64,000 nt of DNA from Dermacentor variabilis (lineage: Eukaryota > Arthropoda > Arachnida > Ixodida > Ixodidae): positions 214,315,678 through 214,379,677 of the forward strand of contig NC_134568.1 of assembly GCF_050947875.1 (NCBI RefSeq). Reading direction: 5' to 3'. The position numbers and the translations under genes are program-made. Below the pieces are notes generated by a model that had not been told where the DNA came from, made no database searches, and was given only the letters and a program-made list of their open reading frames with translations. Below are positions 58,201 to 63,075 of the stretch, one piece after another; the first letter of the stretch is position 1, and each line of letters begins with the position of its first letter.

Positions 58201-59202
58201 TGTAACAATGTTGTTACAACCAGGCTTTCGTCAGTCTGGATGGAACTTTAGCCAATGTTATCATTGCATCTGGCCAAAACGCTGGACACACTTTTCATTT
58301 TACGTGCAATAATATTTACTGTACCTGTGACTCGGAAAATGGACTTTGCATGTTGTCTAGCAGGCTTGCCAGGTCTTGCTCGCAGTACTCCATCACGAGA
58401 AAAATACTGGAACAGCGCAGGCAGACGCATAAAGCCCACAAACACCATACATGTCGATCTAAATGAAGGAAATATGGGCTCGAAGGGTAATGATGCCAAG
58501 GTATACACGATAACTTGCCTTTCCAAGCTTTTTCCAACAGCAACTTCTTTCAGGTTGACAATGTTTTGGTGCTGAATATTGAGCAAAAGGTTGATCTCCC
58601 GCAACCCGCTGACAGGAATGCCTGCGAAAGGTCTCATCAACTTAAAACAAGAAACGCACTAAATTTCGACCGCCAGGCTAACAGACGAGTAATAAGCTAC
58701 TGCAGAACACGTCGGTGGTAGTTACCGTCTTTTTCCTGTTCCATTCGTACTTTCTTCATTGCAACAACTTCTCCAGTCTTCAAGTCCTGAGCCCTATCTG
58801 TAAAATAATAAAACGTGGCACCCTGAAAGCTCGCATCGAACAGTCCATACACTGCAACGAGACGAAACGTGTGGAATTTGGATGGAGCACTTACAGACGA
58901 TCCCATATGTGCCTTCTCCGATTCTGTTCAGTTTTTCAAAGTCTGTAACTAATCGGCACCGACCTGTCTGTAGCAAAAGATAAACTTTTTCAAAAATGCA
59001 TGATGCGCGCAACGCCAAATACGAGTTTAATAAAACATTCTGAAGGACAGCGACACAAAACAGCGACACAAAACAACGACTCATTACAACGATACACAAA
59101 ACTTACAATGTCCTTCTCTGGGATTTCAAAAAACTTTCCAGTGGACAATGACGCTAAAACAACGCGTTTCTCGGGCGCTGCTTGGTTTAAGCCGGCATCC
59201 AT
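21501..59202 (-). CDS. CDK10: Cyclin-dependent kinase 10, 12 exons, C terminus outside window
   Basis: Ser/Thr kinase; known CDK10 proteins pair with cyclin M and phosphorylate ETS2. The exons give 313 codons plus two bases. Visible features: G-E-G-T-Y-G-I-V loop (residues 49-56), V-A-M-K catalytic Lys71, V-S-G-L-R-E-I helix C with Glu89, H-R-D-L-K-V-S-N with Asp166, D-F-G at 184-186, T-loop Thr199 in [10 protein letters not shown], and Y-R-A-P-E. The P-V-K-P-M-T-P-R T-loop favours CDK10 over CDK11 (from memory). Exons: 59107-59202, 58895-58967, 58726-58797, 58519-58621, 58325-58406, 54999-55066, 49013-49065, 45551-45620, 35825-35884, 35616-35739, 25575-25624, 21501-21590. An in-frame TGA 18 nt upstream of ATG supports the start. 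All phases agree. The final exon or exons (about 45 residues by comparison with human) were not found. Confidence 0.95.
21894..23361. mobile_element. Nested MITE (AAAGGGTCCCTG ends)
   Basis: AAAGGGTCCCTGAAACATT at the left and the inverted AATCATTTCAGGGTCCCTTT at the right are terminal repeats; inward, CATTAGTGCC on the left pairs with GGCATTAGTG in the right arm's complement. The target duplication is not resolved. The interior includes a second inverted-arm structure. Confidence 0.7.
22366..22650. repeat. Foldback with long inverted arms
   Basis: The left arm (GTGAGCAGCCT, GAGCTTAACCAGCCAAACAC, AGAGCTAATTTTGC) returns inverted at 22538-22640 (TATTAGCTCTGTGTTTG, TGGTTAAGCTC, AGGCTGCTCACG), around a loop of about 75 bp. 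It would form a long imperfect hairpin. Confidence 0.75.
23674..24423. other. CDK10 intron 11 spacer
   Basis: No gene or repeat recognised. AT-rich, with frames broken everywhere. Confidence 0.5.
24424..24600 (-). mobile_element. Ruka-like SINE, head truncated
   Basis: Reverse complement of the body of the plus-strand copy at 56665: TTTTACGTGCCAAA, TTATGAGGCATG, ACCACCTGGGGTTCT, AACGTGCACCCAAAT, CGTTTTCGCATTT and AATGCGGC follow in the expected order. The tRNA-like head is missing or degraded. No clear target duplication. Confidence 0.8.
24601..25574. other. CDK10 intron 11 spacer
   Basis: No gene recognised. The short open frames at 24790-25099 lack any known motif. Confidence 0.45.
25575..25624 (-). 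CDS. CDK10: CDK10 exon 11
   Basis: Acceptor GTAATAG; encodes [16 protein letters not shown]; donor GTAAGT. Matches the G-F-S-K-L-P block of CDK10. 50 bp, phase 0 in, phase 2 out. Confidence 0.92.
25625..26474. other. CDK10 intron 10 spacer
   Basis: G-rich run (25643-25653, GGGGGGGGGGG) followed by unremarkable AT-rich intron sequence up to the nested transposon block. Confidence 0.5.
27872..28569. mobile_element. TA-flanked MITE with GGGGCCCC palindromic ends, in LINE RNase H
   Basis: Left GAGAGTTTTAGAATAGGGGC and right inverted GGGAGTTTCAGAATAGGGGC are terminal repeats. Just inside each, the GGGGCCCC...GGGGCCCC words make a second hairpin. The flanks are TA (27870-27871, 28570-28571). Removal with one TA restores the RNase H strand as N-I-I-L-T-D-S-K-E. 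TA targeting suggests a Tc1/mariner-like source. Confidence 0.87.
28042..28231 (+). CDS. Short ORF in the MITE, function unknown
   Basis: From ATGGCGGCACCC the frame continues to 28231 with a compact amphipathic-looking stretch ([12 protein letters not shown]). It could be the captured first exon of a host gene or a residue of the parent transposase. No family recognised. The upstream frame is open from 27857, so the start is a guess based on the good ATG context. Confidence 0.3.
31477..33093 (-). CDS. LINE ORF1 nucleic-acid-binding protein, intact 538 codons
   Basis: Basic N terminus, then an RRM-like middle with I-V-L-R-P-R-G-L and [10 protein letters not shown] knuckle array follows near residues 220-275: [14 protein letters not shown], then C-x4-C and [12 protein letters not shown]. 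After it come an Arg/Ser-rich stretch, a coiled-coil-like Glu/Arg/Lys region, and a Gln/Asn-rich C terminus. In I-group LINEs ORF1p coats the RNA in the particle. No internal stop. It overlaps the ORF2 start by 28 bp, which suggests reinitiation or a shift for ORF2 translation. Start chosen as the first ATG of the long frame. Confidence 0.85.
   Translation of the reverse strand: MSRRQKRRQRSDNKQQVLAGTPGNGNSPGAAKVTDGAPTAPEKKRERGGAPRRRLPPLPRDGLKIVLRPRGLAVKSLQTHQVARAVVAATEQGCKAEDLIIRLRNASNIIISSTDNEEAAQTIRCITQLSLGGKNYAVNAHVATPEGTLRGLIHGVDPATSPEELNTNLRVRKQGVKILAARMLGRSSTAVITFDGPILPKQVLYYGGDMWCYSYRPTRQVCYACSQQGHRMDVCPNPETRTCRQRGCQNPEEVHQCTPKCLLCGGDHAVGTRDCKQRLKSASELRWGTQQQLRRSRRRSRGRRPRWFRDESQGPGRSGSRSRSRSPGSVRDESYRPLGNTDKKQLQQKQQQKKSGGGVKVSWGDSPPKSLFAPHSNNTQTTQDIQLIEEIKSPRRELEQSREESRQLKKQLNDLIREKQEMRAGYTPTSTPSPPPQTMELAQQNNEKGNPIDDIRSLIMNLQSQVQSQMQQMQSEIQQTQQKFALQEQSFRNYIKNQNTQRTTNDARDRLYNERRFGAETPNATNNNQTWQNGNNNT
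34150..34600 (+). mobile_element. CR1-like LINE 3' fragment
   Basis: The 3' UTR-like text ACAGAAGGTCCCCATGCAGC and TCTGGGGCCTCCTTCCGT, ending in GAAATAAACGC, resembles a LINE end. It breaks homology between the TTAA MITE right arm and the intact copy at 36381-37198, so it is an insertion. Borders approximate. Confidence 0.55.
35121..35615. other. CDK10 intron 10, exon-proximal part
   Basis: No feature recognised between the MITE and exon 10. Confidence 0.5.
35616..35739 (-). CDS. CDK10: CDK10 exon 10
   Basis: Acceptor TACAAG; encodes [18 protein letters not shown] then [16 protein letters not shown]; donor GTGTGT after I-W-P. 124 bp, separated from exon 9 by only 85 bp. Confidence 0.94.
35825..35884 (-). 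CDS. CDK10: CDK10 exon 9 (APE)
   Basis: Acceptor TCTCAG; encodes [19 protein letters not shown]; donor GTAGGG splits a second Trp codon. 60 bp. Confidence 0.94.
36381..37198. mobile_element. TTAA-flanked MITE (AGGGAC ends), uninterrupted copy
   Basis: Left TTAAAGGGACACAAAAGGC and right GCCTTTAGTGTCCCTTTAA are inverted repeats with TTAA on both sides. 818 bp including both TTAA. An A run (36604-36622) lies inside. It is the best reference for the two-insertion copy at 26475-35120, lying in the opposite orientation. Inserted in the RTE relic. Confidence 0.9.
38133..40285 (-). pseudogene. Kolobok-like transposase, one stop and one frameshift
   Basis: N-terminal basic segment ([15 protein letters not shown]), an acidic repeat region coded by a minisatellite, then a Mutator-like transposase core. 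Core blocks: [44 protein letters not shown] and [13 protein letters not shown]. The first block reads Y-G-T-W where the family usually has D-G-T-W, so the first catalytic Asp appears replaced. A frameshift lies at about 39585-39640 and one TGA at 38604-38606; otherwise the frame is open for over 600 codons. The upstream start is uncertain because stops lie near 40285; an upstream exon is possible. Confidence 0.75.
39935..40130 (-). repeat. Coding minisatellite, about 24-bp unit
   Basis: Units like GTCGTCAACACAGCCCACGG recur with a 24-bp (sometimes 27- to 30-bp) period. They encode D-D-A-T-V-G-C-A/V-type eight-residue repeats in the N-terminal part of the transposase. The period being mostly a multiple of three keeps the frame. 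Confidence 0.85.
40300..40392. repeat. Inverted arm 1 (with 41928-42000)
   Basis: GAGTTTCTCACTATAACACC, CTAGAGAGAAATCTGGCGC returns inverted at 41928-41975 (GCGCCAGATTTCCCTCTAGG, TAGTGAGAAACTC). Flanking words (AGTTCGGC, ATGGGAATG) also pair. The arms bracket the Tigger element at 40885-41895. Confidence 0.75.
40885..41895 (+). mobile_element. Tigger/pogo element, deletion derivative
   Basis: The left terminus CAGTAGAACCCCGCTGTTAC and the right terminus GAACGGGGTTCCACTG are inverted repeats with TA on each side. A similar word, GGAACCCCGCTGTTACG, recurs at 40987. 1,011 bp; it retains the tail of a transposase. Confidence 0.8.
41469..41744 (+). pseudogene. Tigger transposase C-terminal remnant
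   Basis: The frame contains [15 protein letters not shown] followed by [10 protein letters not shown]. This pattern of helix and acidic linker resembles the C terminus of Tigger/pogo transposases in arthropods. DDE core and DNA-binding domains are absent. Family assignment is from memory, supported by the pogo-type termini of the host element. Confidence 0.5.
41960..42120 (+). repeat. Arm of an inverted pair, plus orientation
   Basis: CTATGGTGGCTAGAGGGGGA, GGTGTCAGCATCGG, GCGGCATTTTTCCATGAC and GTCTCCGAGATGCCT appear again inverted at 43690-43830. They enclose the P-like fragment and may be its subterminal repeats. Confidence 0.6.
42240..42644 (+). pseudogene. P-element/THAP9-like transposase C-terminal fragment
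   Basis: After an in-frame M-Q-S-Q-L-D-D-L-L stretch and a TAA at 42373-42375, the text V-S-G-Y-V-T-R-K-M, then [10 protein letters not shown] and L-V-P-A-M-E-D-A-F, resembles the C-terminal region of P-type (THAP9-like) transposases. It ends at TAA 42642-42644, right after an AATAAATAA motif that could be a polyadenylation signal. THAP and catalytic regions are missing. Family assignment from memory; moderate. Confidence 0.5.
43600..43850 (-). repeat. Arm of an inverted pair, minus orientation
   Basis: Reverse complement of the 41960-42120 block, longer on the far side (GCTTTCTCGCTCCGCGCCTT at about 43640). An open minus-strand frame here ([10 protein letters not shown]) is parallel to one in the plus copy ([10 protein letters not shown]), so the repeat might once have been coding. 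Confidence 0.55.
45551..45620 (-). CDS. CDK10: CDK10 exon 8 (DFG and T-loop)
   Basis: Acceptor TTGCAG; encodes [18 protein letters not shown] then V-V-T-L; donor GTGAGT splits the Trp codon. It gives the CDK10-type T-loop. Confidence 0.97.
45621..46234. other. CDK10 intron 7 spacer
   Basis: No recognised feature next to exon 8. Confidence 0.5.
46235..47063 (-). mobile_element. Tigger/pogo element with transposase remnant
   Basis: Left CAGTTAAACGGTTTTATAAC, right inverted CAGTCAAACGCCTCTACAAT, TA on both sides (46233-46234, 47064-47065). A minus-strand frame within is a decayed transposase end. In CDK10 intron 7. Confidence 0.75.
46467..46835 (-). pseudogene. Tigger transposase C-terminal remnant
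   Basis: [10 protein letters not shown] then V-V-S-C-P-E-L, followed by a Lys/Glu/Asn-rich linker. This resembles the tail after the DDE domain in tick-type Tigger transposases. Upstream catalytic parts are absent. Named by resemblance and by the element's termini. Confidence 0.5.
47092..48041. mobile_element. Tigger/pogo-type MITE
   Basis: CAGTCTACACTCTTTACAA at the left is inverted at the right as TTGTAACGAGAGTCGACTG; TA on both sides. ACTTTCGGATATAAAGGAC and GAGTTTCGGATATTACG form subterminal pairs. No transposase; G run at 47411-47421. Lies 28 bp from the previous element. Confidence 0.78.
48042..49012. other. CDK10 intron 7 spacer
   Basis: AT-rich intron sequence; nothing recognised. 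Confidence 0.5.
49013..49065 (-). CDS. CDK10: CDK10 exon 7 (catalytic loop)
   Basis: Acceptor TTTCAG; completes R then [17 protein letters not shown]; donor GTCAGT. Carries the catalytic Asp (166) and the metal-binding Asn (171). 53 bp, phase 2 in, phase 1 out. Confidence 0.94.
49148..49209. repeat. (TAA)n microsatellite, about 20 units
   Basis: Uninterrupted TAA trinucleotide run in CDK10 intron 6. Confidence 0.97.
49210..51640. other. CDK10 intron 6 spacer
   Basis: No coding or mobile feature that I can support. Open frames such as 50731-51153 have no recognised motif. Confidence 0.45.
51645..53370 (-). mobile_element. CR1-like LINE, RT-C-terminal part
   Basis: Minus strand: K-A-A-G-P-D-E-L and [13 protein letters not shown] (about 53300-53130), [20 protein letters not shown] (about 52720-52660), F-T-D-D-C-V-V-Y (catalytic box; usual F-A-D-D), Y-L-G-I, and [12 protein letters not shown]. 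The 3' tail is (AATAA)n near 51650-51670. Frames are broken and the 5' end is missing. Related in layout to the CR1 at 5.0-8.2 kb. In CDK10 intron 6. Confidence 0.8.
51711..51727. repeat. G homopolymer, 17 bp
   Basis: Uninterrupted G run in the LINE 3' region; a likely spot for assembly error. Confidence 0.95.
53371..54690. other. CDK10 intron 6 spacer
   Basis: AT-rich; nothing recognised. Confidence 0.45.
54700..54782 (+). mobile_element. LINE 3'-tail fragment
   Basis: GAGAGGCATTACAACCATGC then CTATAAATAAATTATTTATT looks like the last bases and tail of a 5'-truncated LINE. The (TTCAAG)n run at 54699-54719 precedes it. Confidence 0.4.
54999..55066 (-). CDS. CDK10: CDK10 exon 6
   Basis: Acceptor TTTTAG; encodes [18 protein letters not shown] and F-I-V-H plus AG of the HRD arginine; donor GTCTGT. 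The exon is antisense to an open plus-strand frame that is only its shadow. Confidence 0.93.
55305..55412 (+). mobile_element. CR1-like LINE 3' end
   Basis: GAGAGACCTTCCTCATGTTG, CCTGCAACAGCCCTGATGGG, then ATTTACAAGC and (AAAC)n. A CR1-type tail without coding part. In CDK10 intron 5. Confidence 0.5.
55413..56651. other. CDK10 intron 5 spacer
   Basis: Nothing recognised except a short self-complementary motif, TACTGATCTGGGC...GCCCAGATCAGTA, at about 55437-55473. Confidence 0.5.
56652..56917 (+). mobile_element. Ruka-like tRNA-derived SINE with 13-bp target duplication
   Basis: The tRNA-like head starts CCCGCCGTGGTTGCTCAGTG, with an A-box-type TTGCTCAGTGG and B-box GGTCGAATCC (56721-56730). 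The body with AACACCCGTGTGCTTAGATT and CACGTTAAAGAACCCCAGGT, and the ATT-rich tail, fit the tick SINE I know as Ruka. AAAAATTAGAGCT occurs exactly at 56652-56664 and 56905-56917, a perfect target duplication, so the insertion is young. Confidence 0.9.
56918..58324. other. CDK10 intron 5 spacer
   Basis: Nothing recognised. A G run of 17 lies at about 57966-57982 beside GGCAGTGGG. Confidence 0.45.
58325..58406 (-). CDS. CDK10: CDK10 exon 5
   Basis: Acceptor TTCCAG; encodes [16 protein letters not shown] to F-S-E-S-Q; donor GTACAG. Contains the hinge (M-E-Y-C-E-Q-D). Phase 2 in, phase 0 out. Confidence 0.95.
58519..58621 (-). CDS. CDK10: CDK10 exon 4 (helix C), GC donor
   Basis: Acceptor TCGCAG; encodes I-P-V-S-G-L-R-E-I to V-A-V-G-K-S-L-E. 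The donor that keeps the frame into exon 5 is GCAAGT, a GC-AG intron: AG|GCAAGT. No GT site in reach gives the required AG|T serine codon. Confidence 0.92.
58726..58797 (-). CDS. CDK10: CDK10 exon 3 (catalytic lysine)
   Basis: Acceptor TTACAG; encodes [18 protein letters not shown] ending K-D-G; donor GTAACT. Phase 1 in and out. Confidence 0.95.
58895..58967 (-). CDS. CDK10: CDK10 exon 2 (glycine loop)
   Basis: Acceptor CTACAG; encodes [15 protein letters not shown] then G-E-G-T-Y-G-I-V; donor GTAAGT. Phase 0 start, phase 1 end. Confidence 0.95.
59107..59202 (-). CDS. CDK10: CDK10 exon 1 (start codon)
   Basis: ATG at 59202 opens 32 codons ending in F-F-E-I-P-E-K-D-I, followed by donor GTAAGT. 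The short N-terminal arm before the kinase domain resembles the position of G-F-F in other CDK10 proteins. Phase 0 end. Confidence 0.9.
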
Positions 59203-59882
59203 GATTACTTTAACAAATCATAAACAAAAGTGTGCGAACATTCAAAGCTGCAGAGCCGGCAGAGCTGAAGCTGAGGAACAATTGGATTGGACTTAGATTG
59301 GACTGGATTAAACCACCGCAAGAAAAGCACAAGCTTGTGTCAAATTATTTCATAGTTACAATAACAAATAATAGTTTTTCAATTTTTATTCAATTATATT
59401 AATACTGCTTTATTTTTAGCACTTTTACACTTATACGCGGATTTGCGATTGTTACCGCGTAAAGCGCTGCAAGCTGCTCAGCGCCTAAAATGTCGACTGC
59501 TTGAAGTAAGACAGCAGGATGGGAATTGAAAGGGTAGTAATTGGTAAGATATCAAAGTAATTAGTTCAAAAACTACATGATGACCATTTCCTTTAACTGC
59601 GTTGGCATGATAGTTCTCTTAGACGTCACGCTAGTGTCTACTTTGTGCGAGGAGAGACTTACAGCGCTTGCATGTAAACAAAAGTAAAACGCACTCGTCC
59701 TTTGCAATGTCGAATCGCCAACGGACGCAGTTTGTTGTCTTTCACCAGTATGAGCGCTAACTCTAAGGTGTATCGCCTAATGCCTCTTCCATAACGTTAA
59801 TGATCATTTTGTTGCAAGTCTAATAGCACCAGTTGTCGTTGAAAGTGTTGCGAGATCTGCATTATGGGCCGGCATGCTACCG
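59203..59882. promoter_or_regulatory. Probable bidirectional promoter, CDK10 / SDR39U1-like
   Basis: The 680 bp between the divergent starts contains no repeat I recognise, in contrast with the surroundings. No clear TATA box sits at a fixed distance from either ATG. The AT-rich centre (59345-59420) and more GC-mixed edges are seen. That it drives both genes is inference from head-to-head arrangement. A non-coding first exon of the plus-strand gene may lie here. Confidence 0.5.
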
Positions 59883-60035
59883 ATGCATCAAATGTCTAAT
59901 GCTAGATATGTATCATCTGTGCTTTCAGGTGGTGGAACAGGATTTATTGGAGCAGCACTAAGAAATGCCTTGAGTAAACTTGGTTATGATGTAATGATTG
60001 TGTCAAGGAAGCCTGGTGCCAATGTGCTAACGTGG
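59883..60035 (+). CDS. SDR39U1: SDR39U1-like epimerase, first coding exon (start uncertain)
   Basis: Encodes G-G-G-T-G-F-I-G-A-A-L-R-N-A-L, then G-Y-D-V-M-I-V-S-R-K-P-G, ending L-T-W before donor GTATGT at 60036. G-G-T-G-F-I-G is the dinucleotide-binding glycine motif of extended SDR proteins, and V-S-R-K-P-G is typical of SDR39U1/YfcH. Two readings exist. ATGs at 59883 or 59892 run in frame into the motif (V-S-S-V-L-S-G-G-G). Alternatively GCTTTCAG at 59921-59928 is an acceptor and the exon starts at 59929, with a first exon not found. I cannot decide from sequence. Confidence 0.8.
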
Positions 60036-60935
60036 GTATGTATAGTAAAGTAACATTAAAAGTAAATTATTTTGTCGTAAACCCTTTCGCGAAATCATTT
60101 CACAATATTCAGTAGCCATTATGACTCGCGTTGAGTCGTTTCTTTTAGTCTTTATTCTGCTGTATCAGCGGCAATTTCTGTGAGTGGTATATATGTTAAG
60201 CGTTCTTGTATGATCGAACGACTGGCCGTGTGCCAAATTGTGAAATATATTGAATGCAGTTGCGTGAACAATGATCTTTATCAGTTTCAGCTCTTTCCAG
60301 TTAGCTTAAATGCATTTTGGCATATAAGTTCAGCCGCTTCAACATTCTTAATTCTTTCTCTTTAACGCTTTCCTTCTATATATATATTTTTTTTTCTTGC
60401 ATGAAAGTGAGTGTCAGATGAATAAACTCAGCTTGCTAATTTGACAGTGATTAAAGCATGCCAATCAAATATACATAAGTTTTATAATTTCACTTTTTGA
60501 CATGATATGTCACAGCCACATCACATAGGATACATGAAGTATGTAGGAATCTATCACAATTAATGGTTATAGTTCGGTCTGCTTGTCATTCTTTTTTTAT
60601 TTCTTTTTCACTGCACAAACTTTTATGGAACTGCTATATTCCTTACTAGTAAACTGTTTGCTATCTGCTTTGACATTGCATCACTGAAGGATCGATTGGT
60701 TAATTCTATGTCATTGCCAACTTCAGGCTGCTTTGAATTATTACTTCGGAGCGCAGCATTACACCTTATGAAAAATAGACTGTGAACACATTAATAAGCA
60801 TGCAGTCTTGGTGGCAATACTTACCAGCGATGCTCTATTAAAAAAAAGTAATACACTCTTGTGACTGTGGTGCATACCTTTTTATTTTCTTTAAAATCTT
60901 GGCCTAAAATTGTTGTTGTTGTTCCCTTCCCACAG
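60036..60935 (+). other. SDR39U1-like intron
   Basis: 0.9-kb phase 0 intron, GTATGT...CCACAG. No repeat recognised. Confidence 0.7.
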
Positions 60936-61018
60936 ACTGACCTGGCAGAAAAAGGCCTTCCTGAGTGTGCAGCTGTTTTCAGCCTAGCGGGGCAGAATGT
61001 CATGGATCCTTTGCGAAG
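60936..61018 (+). CDS. SDR39U1: SDR39U1-like epimerase, next exon
   Basis: Acceptor TTCCCACAG. Encodes D-L-A-E-K-G-L-P-E-C-A-A-V-F-S-L-A-G-Q-N-V-M-D-P-L-R, matching the N-L-A-G-E-N-I region of the family (active-site-side loop). The 3' limit is uncertain: AG|GCATGT at 61018 would be a GC donor leaving the frame for the conserved R-W; a GT donor after CAT at 61023 is the alternative. Later exons are beyond the window. Phase with the previous exon (0) agrees. Confidence 0.82.
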
Positions 61019-61455
61019 GCATGTGCATATGTGATATTGAGTGTTTCCACCGTGTGCACATTTTCTTGTGCTCCATTTTGTTTTGCAGTTCCACAAGTAG
61101 AAATAACTGTGAAGTTATGAATTTATCAGCTCCACTCAATCTCACCCATTACATTCAGTGCTCTGAAACCTATACATCCCGTCAGCCAACCATGAACCTG
61201 CTGTGTGTCTTGGGGAAGGAAGAAGGCTTGTCTGTTATGCATTCCTGATTCACTCATGATCCTTTTATTCAACTGGTGTCAAATGCAGGAAAATTATTAA
61301 TGAACAGTGGAGGTGCTTTGTTCTGGTTCTTATTCCTGGTTAGTTTACCGGACGTCGTATAGTTTTTGCTGCACTACAGAAAAAGGTCGGACAAAAGTAT
61401 AGTTTTCGTGCCTCTATTCTACCCTGCTCACGTGGCTAAATGAGCAATCCACAAC

Positions 61456-62111
61456 TTAAAGAGGCCCTGCAAGGTCATTTTTGGATCATCATATTTGTTA
61501 TAGATCTATTCTCAGCATGTCGTAGAACACAGAGCAAAAAGAATTGAGAAAATTGACCCGCCCAAACGGAAGTTATTGGTCAGAGAAAATTCAAATACAA
61601 GGAAAATGAGAGCTACCCTCCACTCAAATTATCGCGGCTTTAAGATGCAGGTTTCACTTTCCGATAACGTCTTATGGTGCCTTAGTGAGAGTTGGCATGC
61701 CCAGGTTGGCAAGCCTGCTCAGTGGTGGCGTTCCATGGCCTCCATGATCAGTTGGCGCATGGTTTAATATCAGAGGCCATTGCTTCACATTTATGGTTAC
61801 AACAGCTCCTGTGAGCTGGCTGTTGGCGCGCCAAAGTGCTCGGCATGTGTTGCATCGTTCTTGTGGTTGCAGCACCTAGCCCGTGGCTCTGTGATACATA
61901 AAATGGCTGTAAAATGCAGTGACGTAGGTTTTTTCGCAGTACTCACAATATTGTGCGAACTTAAATCACACATTACATTTTTAACCAATCGTTATAGCGA
62001 CACACTTGTTCGTCACATCCTGTCTACGAAGTACACAAAAGTGCCACATTGAGGCGATGACACGTGTGCTGTTCAGCAAGCGTTCCCTGGCACATTGCAG
62101 GGCCCCTTTAA
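61456..62111. mobile_element. TTAA-flanked MITE (AGRGGCCCTGCAA ends)
   Basis: Left TTAAAGAGGCCCTGCAAGG; right inverted CATTGCAGGGCCCCTTTAA. TTAA on both sides, 656 bp in all. The family differs from the AGGGACACTAAAG MITEs but shares TTAA and an AGRGG start. In the downstream intron of the SDR39U1-like gene. Confidence 0.82.
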
Positions 62112-62409
62112 TTCAGTATGCATTTCTGTGTGCCATGTTTGGTTTGAGCTAGAGATTTTACTGGAAATACAAAGACAGAAAGGACAACTAGTGGCAGGTG
62201 CTAATTTGGTAGCAGGACAGTGTGACCTGCTAGCTATGCTGTCTTGTGTGTCAGCCATGACACACGACATGACAAGAAAGCTACTCCCTCATGAGTAACT
62301 TTTTCATAGCCTGATGCATTCTACATATATAATTTCCATCATATATTACTCTACAAAAGGGGTGCATTGTGCAGGTTTGGCATGGATATCATTAGCATTG
62401 TGAGACTTT

Positions 62410-62560
62410 TTAAAGTCCACTGCCGGACGGAGGCCTCTTTTAGAGATATACATATCACATCTGTCCTGCATCAACTGAACTGTTCCTACATCCGCAGATT
62501 TCTTAATTTCAACACTCTGTTTAATTTTCTATCGCCATATGTGCATCAGCTGCATATTCG
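62410..62560 (-). mobile_element. RTE-type LINE 3' fragment
   Basis: GTCCACTGCCGGACGGAGGC, CTGTCCTGCATCAACTGA and TTTCTTAATTTC parallel the RTE relic at 37199-37300 (GTCCACTGTAGGATGAAGGC..., TTTTTTAATTTC). More diverged. Confidence 0.5.
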
Positions 62561-62989
62561 TCGGTGACAGGTGATGTACCATATGCCAATGCTTTGGAGA
62601 TTAAAACATGATAAAATTGGGAACATGTAGAGGAAGAAAAATGTTGGCAACCAGCAGAATGTTCGCTTTTTTAAAACATTTAGTTGATTGCATATTCTGA
62701 AAATTAAACACAGAAACTATCCACATACAGATGGGTCAGTCCATGCCTAACACACCAGCTGAAAAATCTATCCTCTCCAATTTTTTTTAATGTGGAAATT
62801 TATTAAGTCTGAAGAAATGTGCCAAAAAAAATTGTGTGCCTGAGCACCATTTGAATTGTATAATTATGAGCAAAATATGATTTAAAAGAAAACAAAAAAA
62901 TAATCTTAATTCAGTGAAAGCAGAAATTTTGTCTCAATACCTTAAAAAAATGTGCTTCGCTGTGCACTCTCGTATATAGGCCCCGACTA

Positions 62990-63075
62990 TATTTTTAATT
63001 TAATTATTTAATTAATTAATGTTTATTTGTTCACAAGACTGCCAGTCTCTTACGAGACCAAAGCAGGAGGACATT
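62990..63075 (-). mobile_element. LINE 3'-tail fragment
   Basis: The reverse complement reads GGTCTCGTAAGAGACTGGCA, GTCTTGTGAACAAATAAAC then (ATTA)n. A short 3' end of a non-LTR element, with the internal palindrome GTCTCTTACGAGAC at 63044-63057. Confidence 0.4.
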
